A stretch of 64,000 nucleotides of DNA from Bifidobacterium eulemuris (GTDB taxonomy: Bacteria; Actinomycetota; Actinomycetes; Actinomycetales; Bifidobacteriaceae): NCBI RefSeq assembly GCF_014898155.1, contig NZ_CP062938.1:744001-808000 (forward strand), read 5' to 3'. Shown here in pieces: positions 56,233 through 64,000 of this stretch (its first letter is position 1; every line of letters starts with the position of its first letter). The position numbers were made by a program, and so were the translations under genes. The notes under the pieces were generated by a model. That model made no database searches and was not told where the DNA came from. It saw only the letters and a program-made list of their open reading frames with translations.

Positions 56233-56314
56233 AATGCGGATGCGTTCCTCCCAATGAGCGGATGTACGATTTTCATTACACCGGCGCTTGCACCCGGCGA
56301 ACGGCCCATATAAT
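56233..56314 (+). promoter_or_regulatory. Promoter of the NarL-type regulator and direct repeats in the divergent intergenic region
   Basis: TATAAT at 56309-56314 with TTGCAC at 56288-56293 (15-base spacer) drives the regulator gene. Upstream, AATG-CGGATG (56233-56242) and AATGAGCGGATG (56253-56264) form a direct repeat 20 bases apart, a plausible dimer site for a response regulator acting on both divergent units. Confidence 0.5.
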
Positions 56315-56352
56315 CGTCCTGGGAAATGCGTCAGATGGGAATGGAATGGATG

Positions 56353-57018
56353 ATGTCTGTGAATCGTTCGATATCACGACTGGGCATTATCGACAATGAT
56401 CCGATGGCGCTTGCCGCCCTGTCCTCGTACATCAGAAAACGAGTTCCGGTCTCAAGCCTTTGGACCGCAAGCGACTCAAACGGTGGACTTGAACTGCACT
56501 TGCGCCAAAACGCGGATGTCCTCCTCGTCGATATGTCCATGCCCGATATGGACGGACCCTCACTAATCCGAAACATCCGGCAGCGTGACGGAAAAACCGT
56601 CATCATCGCGATGACTTCGTTCCCCGTATCCGAATACGCGCAGGACGCCGCCGACGCCGGAGCCCAAGCCATTGCGTCCAAACGATACCCCACACATATC
56701 ATCGAGGTGCTTCGTTCCGCAGCGCGAGGGGAAGCGGTCATCTCGCACGATACGACCGTTCCGTTCGACACGGCGCAGGCAGCGCATCGGAGGATTCTTG
56801 CCGCCCGGCCAACCGGCTTTGAGCAATTGACCCACTTGGAGCGAGATATTCTGGAGTATTGCAGGCAGGGGTTCACTTCATCGCAAATCGGCCGGATGAT
56901 TGACATGAACGCCGCAACGGTGAACACGCATCTCAAACGGGCCTGTTGCAAAGTAGGGGCCCGCAACCGCGTGCATCTGGTCGCCCTTTGGCTACAGCAC
57001 AACCCACCGAGAAGATAG
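56353..57018 (+). CDS. NarL/LuxR-family response regulator
   Basis: A 221-residue regulator. The receiver domain has LGIIDNDPMA (acidic pair reduced to D-N-D), phospho-acceptor in VLLVDMSMPDMDG and an SKR in the place of the usual Lys region. The C-terminal HTH reads LERDILEYCRQGFTSSQIGRMIDMNAATVNTHLKRA, LuxR type. In-frame ATGs at 56326, 56341, 56350 and 56353 are all possible; the first is only five bases from the expected transcript start, so a later one is likelier. The kinase gene follows after seven bases. Confidence 0.9.
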   Translation: MSVNRSISRLGIIDNDPMALAALSSYIRKRVPVSSLWTASDSNGGLELHLRQNADVLLVDMSMPDMDGPSLIRNIRQRDGKTVIIAMTSFPVSEYAQDAADAGAQAIASKRYPTHIIEVLRSAARGEAVISHDTTVPFDTAQAAHRRILAARPTGFEQLTHLERDILEYCRQGFTSSQIGRMIDMNAATVNTHLKRACCKVGARNRVHLVALWLQHNPPRR

Positions 57019-57025
57019 CTTTTCC

Positions 57026-58306
57026 ATGCGAGACACATACCTTCCGTCGAACACAGTTGGGGTTGTTATGGGAAAAGGGACACTTTGGGCTCTGGCGTTG
57101 GCGCTGTTGGGAGTCCAAACGCTTTCCGCGGCGCTTGCGGGATTCGAGACATGGCTGAGCGTAGCGGCCCTCATCATATTTGACATATTGACCTTGCTGA
57201 TTCCCGCAAAGCCGAAGGCGGTATGCCCGCTCATTGCCATATGTTGGGGGCTGGCGCAACTGCTTCCCAGATTCGATGGCGCGGTCTATGCCATCACCGC
57301 GTACAGCGCGGTCTCCTTGCTGTTCGCCAACATGCCGGTCGCCTATCCGTTTGGCGTGCTGGCTTCGACCTCACTGATACTGGCCGCCGACTATGCCGTG
57401 ATCGCCATGCGTTATCCCGCTCTGAGCGGCGAGGTATTATCGTCGGTGCTGCTCGCGGTTCTGGGCTTATCGGTGTCGGCCATCGTCGGACTGGCGATCA
57501 AACAATCGCACGCGGTTATCGACGCCCGCCGTCTGAAGGCGGAACTGGCCGTCAAGCAAGAACGACTGGCGCGTCTGCAACGGGACGCGGCGCTCGCCAG
57601 TCGTCTGCATGACGGGCTGTCCAACGATCTGTCCTACCTGCTCATGCACGCGGCAAACGAAATGGACAACGCCGAATCCGAACAGCAACGGGCGGCTTGG
57701 CGGAGCGTCATCGACCGCGTGGACAAATCGTTCGCGACAACGCATACCATCATCGACGTGCTGCGCGTATCCGCATCGGCGCGGCCCACAGACGAGCACC
57801 CTAGTGATGGGACCGCTGGTCAAACCGACCATGACGGGTCCATCCGCACGGAAGCATTCATCGAGCAGGTGAACACAGCAGTAGCCCGCAATACGACAGA
57901 GCTCGACGGACTGGGATTCCATGGGTCGAACTCGCTCACCGCCACGCGGGACCGGAACGCGTTGGTGGATGGTAGCGTGGCCGACGAAGCGTTGCGCCTG
58001 ATCGATGAACTGTTCGCCAATATTCGCCGCCATTGCGACACGTCGGAGGATTACTCCTGCGAAATCGTCATAGACGGAGCATCAATCGCCATCACGCAGA
58101 TGAACACGCTACGGCATTCGCAGCATCACGCCGTCATCGGCCCGTCCGGCAAAGGATTGGACATGCACCGGTCGGCCGCCGCACGATTCGGCGGCACGCT
58201 CGACACCTCGCACGAGGACGAAGTATGGATCACCCACGTGGTTCTGCCGCTCCGCCCAGCGTCATCCTGGCGGAACACACAACCTCTCCACCCACCGTCA
58301 TCCTGA
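57026..58306 (+). CDS. NarL-partner histidine kinase (HisKA_3 type) with six-helix membrane domain
   Basis: A 426-residue kinase. About five to six membrane helices occupy residues 15-160 with almost no extracellular loops, as in peptide-sensing HPK7/HPK10-like kinases. The dimerisation region carries ASRLHDGLSNDLSYLL (His near residue 197) and the ATPase domain ends in GPSGKGLDMHRSAAARFGG. A variable Asp/Thr-rich insert lies near 250-275. ATG 57068 with GGGG upstream is an alternative start. The last 15 codons run into a dispersed repeat that supplies the TGA stop. Confidence 0.88.
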   Translation: MRDTYLPSNTVGVVMGKGTLWALALALLGVQTLSAALAGFETWLSVAALIIFDILTLLIPAKPKAVCPLIAICWGLAQLLPRFDGAVYAITAYSAVSLLFANMPVAYPFGVLASTSLILAADYAVIAMRYPALSGEVLSSVLLAVLGLSVSAIVGLAIKQSHAVIDARRLKAELAVKQERLARLQRDAALASRLHDGLSNDLSYLLMHAANEMDNAESEQQRAAWRSVIDRVDKSFATTHTIIDVLRVSASARPTDEHPSDGTAGQTDHDGSIRTEAFIEQVNTAVARNTTELDGLGFHGSNSLTATRDRNALVDGSVADEALRLIDELFANIRRHCDTSEDYSCEIVIDGASIAITQMNTLRHSQHHAVIGPSGKGLDMHRSAAARFGGTLDTSHEDEVWITHVVLPLRPASSWRNTQPLHPPSS

Positions 58307-58445
58307 GCGAAGGCCGTAGACAACACACCCCCGTCATCCTGAGCGAAGCGCGTAGCGCGTAGTCGAAGGATCTCTTCGCCACAAATCAGTATGAGATGCT
58401 TGCGCCTCGCTACGCTCCGCTCAGCATGACGGAGAAGGGCCGCTC
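58262..58445. repeat. Dispersed palindromic repeat, family 1 (cluster f)
   Basis: Several units in a row: partial CGTCATCCTGGCGG (58260s), CCGTCATCCTGAGCGAAGG (about 58295), CCGTCATCCTGAGCGAAGCGCGTAG with GTCGAAGGATCTC (about 58330-58375), and an inverted unit GAGATGCTTGCGCCTC ... GCTCAGCATGACGG ending near 58432. It fills the gap between the kinase gene and ARC, and ends the kinase frame. Confidence 0.85.
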
Positions 58446-58469
58446 CGCTCCACAGAGCGGAGGCCTAGG

Positions 58470-60002
58470 TCAGGCGGCGACGGAACGGATGCGGGAGACT
58501 CGGCCGGCATCCATGCCGTTGACGCGGGCCCATTGCGCGGGGTCGGCGTCGAGCACGGAATCGCGCGTCTCGCGGAATTCCTCTTCTACGGCGGCGGCGA
58601 GCAGGTCCACATCCAATGCCACGTCGGAGCCTGACGTGATGGAGGCTTTGACGGCCCGTGTTTTGGCCCGGTCCACGATGTTCTTGAGCATCGCGCCGGA
58701 GACCACGTCGGCGAGGAACAGCGCGGACCATTGGCCGTGTTCGTCGCAGATGTCGGCCAGCTGGCGGCGTTCGTCGCGCGCGTAGATGTCATGCGCCAGC
58801 ACGCCGGCGAGCGCGGCCGCGTCCAGGCCGGATTGCAGGGGCAGATCGTCGGTGAGGTAGTGGCGGATGATGGAAACCGCCTGTTCCGCGTCGGGACGGT
58901 CCACGCGGATCTTCACGTCGAGCCGCCCGGGGCGCAGCACGGCGGGGTCGATCATGTCCACGCGGTTGGAGGCGCCGATCACCATCACGTTGGCGAGATT
59001 CTCCACGCCGTCGAGTTCGGCGAGGAACTGCGGCACGATGGTGGTCTCCACATCGCTGGAGACGCCGGAGCCGCGCGTGCGCAGCAGCGAGTCCATCTCG
59101 TCGATGAACACGATGACGGGCCGTCCGTCGGCGGCGCGTTCGCGGGCGCGTTGGAAGATCTGGCGGATCAGACGTTCGGATTCGCCGACGAATTTGTTGA
59201 GCAGTTCGGGGCCTTTGACCGACAGGAACACGCCCGTGCCGTCGCCGCTGCCTTCGCACAGCGCGTTGGCGATGGCTTTGGCAATCATCGTTTTGCCGTT
59301 GCCGGGAGGGCCATAGAGCAGCACGCCTTTGGGCGGTTGCAGATTGTAGCGTTCGAACAGCGCGCGATGCAGGAACGGCAGTTGCACGGCGTCGCGGATG
59401 CGTTCGATTTCGGCGTCGAGGCCGCCGATGTCGGCGAAGGAGACGTCCGGGGTCTCCTCCAATACCAGATTCTGGTCGTCCTCGGCGGGCAGGAGTTCCA
59501 GCGCCAGACGCACGGACGGGTCGACGATTACGCGGTCGCCCTGCCGCATGGCGGCGTTCGCCAACGCGCTGGACCGGCGCACCACAACGGGATTGCCGCC
59601 GCCATCCTGCACGACGATGCGGCCATCGTCCACAATCTCACGGATCGTGCGGATCTGCCCCACGGTATCGACGTCGCGCTGCTCGACCAGCACCATCTGC
59701 TCGTTGAGCACCACGGTCGCGCCGGAGCGCAACCGTTCGGCGTTGAGATTCGCGGCGACCGGCACGACGATACGGCGCGTGCCCGCGATCACCTCCGCCG
59801 ACGCGTGCTGGACGCCCTGCTCGTCGGTTGTGGCGCGGTCGATTTTGACCATGGTGGCGAAGGTCAGCGGCGGCTGGGCGATCTGCGCCAGCTGGGCCTT
59901 GGCCTTGGCGAGTTCCTTGCCGGCGCGGTTCAGCGCCTGCGCCAATGCGTGGTTCTTCTCGCGCAGACGGTCGTAGTCGGCCGCCATTTCGGTGTCAGTC
60001 AT
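58470..60002 (-). CDS. arc: Proteasome-associated-type AAA ATPase ARC/Mpa
   Basis: The unfoldase that recognises pupylated proteins. A 510-residue protein: coiled coil at about residues 1-45, OB-type domains to about 175, and an AAA domain with Walker A GPPGNGKT, Walker B VIVFIDEMD and arginine finger region RPGRLD. The C-terminus ends RIRSVAA and lacks the GQYL-type tail that docks on the 20S core in mycobacteria, in line with the absence of core genes here. ATG 60002 follows GAGGAGAG and overlaps the end of the upstream DedA gene by eight bases. Confidence 0.93.
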   Translation of the reverse strand: MTDTEMAADYDRLREKNHALAQALNRAGKELAKAKAQLAQIAQPPLTFATMVKIDRATTDEQGVQHASAEVIAGTRRIVVPVAANLNAERLRSGATVVLNEQMVLVEQRDVDTVGQIRTIREIVDDGRIVVQDGGGNPVVVRRSSALANAAMRQGDRVIVDPSVRLALELLPAEDDQNLVLEETPDVSFADIGGLDAEIERIRDAVQLPFLHRALFERYNLQPPKGVLLYGPPGNGKTMIAKAIANALCEGSGDGTGVFLSVKGPELLNKFVGESERLIRQIFQRARERAADGRPVIVFIDEMDSLLRTRGSGVSSDVETTIVPQFLAELDGVENLANVMVIGASNRVDMIDPAVLRPGRLDVKIRVDRPDAEQAVSIIRHYLTDDLPLQSGLDAAALAGVLAHDIYARDERRQLADICDEHGQWSALFLADVVSGAMLKNIVDRAKTRAVKASITSGSDVALDVDLLAAAVEEEFRETRDSVLDADPAQWARVNGMDAGRVSRIRSVAA

Positions 60003-60747
60003 CGCTCTCCTCGGTGCCTTCCGTCGCGTCGGCCTGTGCGGCCGCGCGTCTGTTCAGCACCACACTACGCACTTTGCGCGCCGCATACCATACGATGACC
60101 ACAACCACGGCGGCGATGACCACATCCTCGAACACGCCCAACGCGCCTTGGATCGAACACCACTGGTCGCCGAGCAGATATCCGGCCGAGACGAGAATCG
60201 TGTTCCACACGGCCGAACCGAGCAGCGTCCAGCCTGTGAATTGCAGGAAGTTCATACGGTTGAAGCCGGCGGGAATGGAGATCAGCGAGCGCACCACGGG
60301 AATCACACGGCCGAGCAACACCGACCAGGTGCCGTACTTGGTGAACCAGTCGTTCGCTTTGCCCACGTCCTTGCGGCTGACGCCGGGGATTTTGTCGGCG
60401 GCGCGGTTGATGCGCCGCAATCCCACCCAACGGGAGATGCCGTACAGCGCCCATGCGCCCAAGACGGAGCCGATGGTGGCCCAGATGATCGCCTCGATCA
60501 GATTGAGCGAACCGCGAGCCGCGGTGAATCCGGCCAGCGGCAGAATCACCTCGCTGGGAATGGGTGGGAAGACGGATTCCAAGGCGATGGCGAACGCGAC
60601 GCCGAGGCCTCCGACCGTCTCCATCAACCCCACCAGCCAATCGGTGATCGCGCCTATCAGGCCGCTGCTTTCCGTGGTGCAGATCGGGGCCGGTGTGGCG
60701 TTGGCGAGGACGAAAGCTGAGGAAGCGGAAAAAACCATACCCGCCAT
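59995..60747 (-). CDS. DedA family membrane protein
   Basis: A ~250-residue membrane protein of the DedA/SNARE-associated family, with the diagnostic ESVFPPIPSEVILPLAGF near the N-terminus and GRVIPVVRSLISIPAGFNRM in the middle. These proteins act in lipid carrier recycling (undecaprenyl phosphate flipping has been shown for relatives). A start at TTG 60768 is also open; ATG 60747 has GGGA just upstream. It overlaps the ARC gene and diverges from serB. Confidence 0.92.
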   Translation of the reverse strand: MAGMVFSASSAFVLANATPAPICTTESSGLIGAITDWLVGLMETVGGLGVAFAIALESVFPPIPSEVILPLAGFTAARGSLNLIEAIIWATIGSVLGAWALYGISRWVGLRRINRAADKIPGVSRKDVGKANDWFTKYGTWSVLLGRVIPVVRSLISIPAGFNRMNFLQFTGWTLLGSAVWNTILVSAGYLLGDQWCSIQGALGVFEDVVIAAVVVVIVWYAARKVRSVVLNRRAAAQADATEGTEESDD

Positions 60748-60776
60748 TGTCCCAATGTTTTCCGACAATCAAAAGC

Positions 60777-61478
60777 ATGTCCGAAGAATATGCGCAGTTT
60801 GTTGACGAGACGCCCTCCCCCGACCAGTACTTTGCACCCCCTACGCTGTCGAAACCCGGCCTACTGGTGATGGATGTGGATTCGACACTGATCGACGAGG
60901 AGGTCATCGACGAACTGGGCGAGGCGGCGGGTTGCGGCGAGCGGATCGCCGAGGTGACCGAGCGGGCGATGCGCGGCGAATTGGAGTTCTGCGAGGCGTT
61001 GCGCGCACGCGTGGCGCTGCTGGAGGGGCTGGATGTGTCGGTGTTCGACGCGGTGCGCGAACGCATCCACTTCACCACCGGCGCGTTGGAGCTGATCGAC
61101 ACGCTGCACGAGCATGGCTGGAAGGTCGGCGTGGTCTCCGGCGGATTCCATGAGGTGGTGGATCATCTGGCCGAAGAGGCTCATATCGACTATTGGATGG
61201 CGAACCGGCTGGAAGTGGTGGACGGACGTCTCACCGGACGCGTGTTGGGCGAGATCGTCTGCAAGACGGTCAAACTGCATGCCTTGCGCGAGTGGGCGCG
61301 GCGGTGCGGCGTGCCCATGGCCCAGACCGTGGCGGTGGGCGACGGCGCGAACGACATCCCGATGATCCAGGCCGCCGGATTGGGCATCGCCTTCTGCGCC
61401 AAGCCGAAAACACAGCTCGCCGCGCCCGCCGCCATCAACGAACGCGACCTGCGACTGGTGCTCGACCACCTCGATTAA
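60777..61478 (+). CDS. serB: Phosphoserine phosphatase
   Basis: The last step of serine synthesis. A 233-residue HAD enzyme: motif I DVDSTLIDEE near residue 30, motif II VVSGGFHE, and motif III VGDGANDIPMIQAAGLGIAF. It lacks the N-terminal ACT domains of mycobacterial SerB. ATG 60777 has no clear ribosome binding site and lies only 29 bases from the divergent DedA start. Confidence 0.94.
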   Translation: MSEEYAQFVDETPSPDQYFAPPTLSKPGLLVMDVDSTLIDEEVIDELGEAAGCGERIAEVTERAMRGELEFCEALRARVALLEGLDVSVFDAVRERIHFTTGALELIDTLHEHGWKVGVVSGGFHEVVDHLAEEAHIDYWMANRLEVVDGRLTGRVLGEIVCKTVKLHALREWARRCGVPMAQTVAVGDGANDIPMIQAAGLGIAFCAKPKTQLAAPAAINERDLRLVLDHLD

Positions 61479-61487
61479 CGCCCTTTT

Positions 61488-61594
61488 CGAGTTTGGTGTG
61501 TCGAGCTGTTGGGCCTTGGCCAAGTAGAACGATTGATTCTCGAGTTTGGTGTGCGAAATCGGTCTGATCGCGCGAAACCGGCACACCAAACTCG
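61488..61594. repeat. Dispersed palindromic repeat, family 2 (copy b)
   Basis: CGAGTTTGGTGTG occurs at 61488-61500 and 61541-61553, and inverted GCACACCAAACTCG at 61581-61594. It lies between the converging serB and fmt genes and fills most of that gap. Confidence 0.8.
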
Positions 61595-61658
61595 TTGTGA
61601 CTCCGTTTGGAGGAGGCAAAACGTTCGATGACAGGCACGGTGTGTGCGATCTCGCGGG

Positions 61659-62660
61659 TCAGACGCAGTAGGCGGCGTCGGCCAGACGCGCGCCTCGCGC
61701 CCAGTCGGCGGCACGCATGGACTTCTTGCCCTGCGCCTTGACCTCGAGCAGCTCCAACGGCGTGGTGCCGGTGCCGACCCATACGTTTTTCTTGCCCGCG
61801 TGAATCGCACCGGCGGCAAGATCAGCCGGAGTGTTGGGATTGTCCAGGTCGGCGGGACGCGCCGCCAGCACGTGCAGGGTCGCGCCCGCGCCACTCGCGC
61901 CATCCCCATCATCCGCGGCATCCTCGCCATCCGTGCCATCGGCGTGCAGCACGCACCATGCTCCGGGTGCGGGCGTGCAGGCGCGGACCTGCCGATCGAT
62001 GGATTCCACATCGTTGGCGAAATCGATATGCGCGTCCTCGGTGGTGATCTTATGCGCGTATTCCACGCCCTCATCCGGCTGAGGCGTGAATACGGCGGTT
62101 CCCTCCCCCACGGCGGCCAGCGCTTCCACGTACATCGGCGCGCCGTCGGCCGCCAGACGGTCGAGCAGTTCGCCGGAGGTCTCGCGTCCGGTGAGCTCCA
62201 CACTCATCGAAGCGATGACAGGACCGTCGTCCAAGCCTTCGCCGACTTTGAACACGTCGGCGCCGCAGGTGGCGTCGCCCGCCCAGATGGCACGCTGCAC
62301 GGGGGCCGCGCCGCGCCACTTGGGCAGATTCGAGAAGTGCAGGTTGTACCAACCGAGCGGCACCGCGTCGAGCACCGGTCGGGGCAGGATGTTGCCGTAG
62401 GCGATCACGGCCGCGATGTCCGCGTTCAACGCGCGCAAGGCCTCGAGGAATTCGTCGCTGCGGGGCTTGAGGTCGATTACCGGCACGCCGAGTTCGAGCG
62501 CCGCGGCTTTGACCGGGCTGGGCATGAGCTTGCGGCCGCGCCCGGTGGGGGCGTCGGGGCGGGTGATCACGCCGACCACTTCGAAACGCGGGTCGGCGGC
62601 GAAGGCCTTCAGGGACGGCACCGCCACGTCGGGCGTGCCGGCGAACACCAGTCTGAGCAT
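61659..62660 (-). CDS. fmt: Methionyl-tRNA formyltransferase
   Basis: Adds the formyl group to initiator Met-tRNA. A 333-residue protein: N-terminal [13 protein letters not shown], catalytic region [35 protein letters not shown] (normally N-x-H-x-S-L-L-P-x-W-R-G), followed by the C-terminal OB-like domain. ATG 62660 follows AAGGAG. It starts eight bases after the HAD hydrolase gene in the unit priA-HAD-fmt. Confidence 0.96.
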   Translation of the reverse strand: MLRLVFAGTPDVAVPSLKAFAADPRFEVVGVITRPDAPTGRGRKLMPSPVKAAALELGVPVIDLKPRSDEFLEALRALNADIAAVIAYGNILPRPVLDAVPLGWYNLHFSNLPKWRGAAPVQRAIWAGDATCGADVFKVGEGLDDGPVIASMSVELTGRETSGELLDRLAADGAPMYVEALAAVGEGTAVFTPQPDEGVEYAHKITTEDAHIDFANDVESIDRQVRACTPAPGAWCVLHADGTDGEDAADDGDGASGAGATLHVLAARPADLDNPNTPADLAAGAIHAGKKNVWVGTGTTPLELLEVKAQGKKSMRAADWARGARLADAAYCV

Positions 62661-62668
62661 AATTCTCC

Positions 62669-63373
62669 TTACCGCACCGCGGGAATGCCTACGCCTGTGG
62701 CGATCAGCAGTTCGCGCAGCTTCACCGGGTCCTGGAAGCGCACGCCGCGGATGCCGGCCTCGTTCGCGCCCACGATGTTCATCGCCTTGTCATCGATGAA
62801 CACGGCCCCTTCGGCCGTGATGCCGAACTCCTGCAAGGCGCGCTCGTAGATGTCCTTATGCGGCTTGCGCATGCCGACGAAGCCGGAGACGATTTTGCCG
62901 TCGAGCTCGCGCAGGATGTCGCACTGCTCCTCGGCCACGGAGAACAGTTCCTTCTCCCAGTTGCTCAAACCCCACACGCGCACTCCGGCGGCTTTCAGAT
63001 CGTTGACGAGCACGCGAGCGCCCGGCACGATGCCGGTCAGGGAGTCGCGGAAGTTCGCGATGTAGTATTCGAGGATGTCGGCCCACTTGTCGCCATGCGT
63101 GCGGCGCATCCACTCGATGCCCTCGGTGGTCGTCATGCCGCCGTCCATCATGTCGTTGCCGTCGTAGAAGCCGGAGATGTCGTTGTCGAGGAACTGGTCG
63201 ATGGTCTCCTGGCTGTAGCGGGGCACCAGCACGGCCGCCGGATCCCAGTAGATCAGCACATTGCCGAAGTCGAAGATCACGTCGGTGACGGGCTTGCCGG
63301 CGTTCGCCGCGGCCTCGCCATCCTCCACCATCACGTCATAGTCCATATCCGGCTCGCCGGGCCATCCCTTCAT
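62669..63373 (-). CDS. HAD-superfamily hydrolase (haloacid dehalogenase-like)
   Basis: A 234-residue HAD protein. Motif I is [10 protein letters not shown] (the first Asp serves as nucleophile), motif II LSNW, motif III region [14 protein letters not shown] and motif [19 protein letters not shown]. These match the YihX/epoxide-hydrolase-like phosphatase branch. An acidic N-terminal extension of ~30 residues precedes. ATG 63373 follows GAGGAGGAAACC. It lies between priA and fmt on one strand. Confidence 0.88.
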   Translation of the reverse strand: MKGWPGEPDMDYDVMVEDGEAAANAGKPVTDVIFDFGNVLIYWDPAAVLVPRYSQETIDQFLDNDISGFYDGNDMMDGGMTTTEGIEWMRRTHGDKWADILEYYIANFRDSLTGIVPGARVLVNDLKAAGVRVWGLSNWEKELFSVAEEQCDILRELDGKIVSGFVGMRKPHKDIYERALQEFGITAEGAVFIDDKAMNIVGANEAGIRGVRFQDPVKLRELLIATGVGIPAVR

Positions 63374-63428
63374 GGTTTCCTCCTCAGTCGCACGGGCATA
63401 TATCCGCAACCATCGTCCCATGCCAAGA

Positions 63429-63514
63429 GGACGATTCGCAGGATGATTCGCGAGGGGCCGATTCGCAGAATCGATCCGTACAGCTGATTCACGCAACCGA
63501 TTCGCGCAACCGGC
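63429..63514. repeat. Short GATTCGC-rich direct repeats
   Basis: CGATTCGCA or close variants occur five or six times in ~85 bases, between the HAD gene and the end of priA. They are too short and irregular to name. Confidence 0.5.
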
Positions 63515-64000
63515 TCAGATCAGATCCTTGGGGTCGATCTGGAAGCGCAGCTCGCCGGGCTTGCGGGCGGCCACATGGCGGGCGACCTGCAGATGCAGCC
63601 GCCGGGCGAGTTCCCCGCGACGCGACCGCGGCACCAGCACCACCGCTTTGACGCGGTCGGCGGTGACCTCCAGCTCGCGCGCGTCCACCGTGCGCGGCGG
63701 CGGAATCGGCACCGGACCGAGCACGGCCGGCAGTTCCCTGCCGTCGGGGGCAGTGCATACGGCCATATCGCCGCCGTCCATCGCGCCGATGCTGAGCAGC
63801 AGCGAACGCACCGCATCGCGCTGCCCCCACACGCAGGCGGCGGTGACCACGGGCGGCAGTCCGATCTCGCCACGCTCCTCAACGTCTTTGGCGGCGAGCA
63901 GCGCGGAATTCCACATCATCATCGACTGCGCGATGGCGGGATCCGTCTCGCCGAGGATCAGTACCTGGCCGCCGCGCGAACGTGGCGCGCACGTGGCGGC
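63515..64000 (-). CDS. priA: Primosomal protein N' PriA-like, C-terminal part
   Basis: The frame is open to the window edge, so only the last 161 residues are seen. They contain GGQVLILGETDPAIAQSMMMWN, EERGEIGLPPVVTAACVWG and the ending RFQIDPKDL, matching the C-terminal region of the replication-restart helicase-like PriA, in which actinobacterial members often lack helicase activity. Its position before fmt is typical. Confidence 0.85.
   Translation of the reverse strand, partial: AATCAPRSRGGQVLILGETDPAIAQSMMMWNSALLAAKDVEERGEIGLPPVVTAACVWGQRDAVRSLLLSIGAMDGGDMAVCTAPDGRELPAVLGPVPIPPPRTVDARELEVTADRVKAVVLVPRSRRGELARRLHLQVARHVAARKPGELRFQIDPKDLI

Noticed and set aside
56331..57038. 235-codon frame opposite the NarL-type regulator
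   Set aside because: Shadow frame; the plus-strand protein has receiver and LuxR HTH motifs and a TATAAT promoter.

Overview
The window is high-GC actinobacterial chromosome and almost certainly comes from a Bifidobacterium. The reasons are the Pup ligase/Dop/ARC set without proteasome core genes, a LuxR/OmpR two-component style typical of actinobacteria, HrcA-type CIRCE control of groEL, a FIVAR-repeat surface protein resembling the mucin-degrading GH101 enzymes of bifidobacteria, and a family 43 glycosidase below LacI-type operators. No rRNA, tRNA or phage genes were seen. Species cannot be fixed from this sequence alone.

Layout. 1-5.3 kb: two surface-anchored proteins (C-terminal part of a large carbohydrate-active protein; a sortase-anchored 5'-nucleotidase). 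5.4-10.4 kb: a gluABCD-like glutamate/polar amino acid ABC operon whose binding-protein gene is split in frame by a 1476-bp insertion sequence with a 4-bp target duplication. 10.5-16.9 kb: a 45-residue membrane peptide, an inverted-repeat island, aspS, hisS, a DUF349 protein and a Fic protein. 16.9-17.5 kb: helically phased ~20-bp repeats. 17.5-31.4 kb: clpC, a universal stress protein, cold-shock proteins, DUF3027, a TPM-like protein with a two-component system, WXG100, groEL, the second identical IS copy and a LytR_C protein. 31.6-37.6 kb: ung and a six-gene MoxR/DUF58/vWA operon. 37.7-45.4 kb: a GH43 glycosidase, a WXG-like/hydrolase pair, an orphan HicB-like regulator and a response regulator/ABC transporter/kinase module. 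45.5-50.1 kb: purB, a large flippase-like membrane protein and HU. 50.3-60.8 kb: the pupylation genes (pafA, pup, a degenerate IMPase-fold gene, dop, then ARC and DedA), with a putative peptide/ABC-exporter/NarL two-component module placed between dop and ARC. 60.8-64 kb: serB, fmt, a HAD phosphatase and the 3' part of priA.

The best candidate for an undescribed system is 54.7-58.3 kb. A 28-codon peptide gene with a strong ribosome binding site has its stop codon overlapping the start of a single-chain permease-ATPase ABC protein. It is transcribed divergently from a NarL-type response regulator and a membrane histidine kinase, which resembles a peptide export and sensing circuit. Other striking signals are the phased repeat array at 16.9-17.4 kb, a dispersed palindromic repeat family that supplies the stop codons of at least three genes, a second palindromic family around the motif GAGTTTGGTGTG, a 62-bp-arm inverted repeat at 10.8-11.0 kb, and a WXG-like protein overlapping an alpha/beta hydrolase gene.
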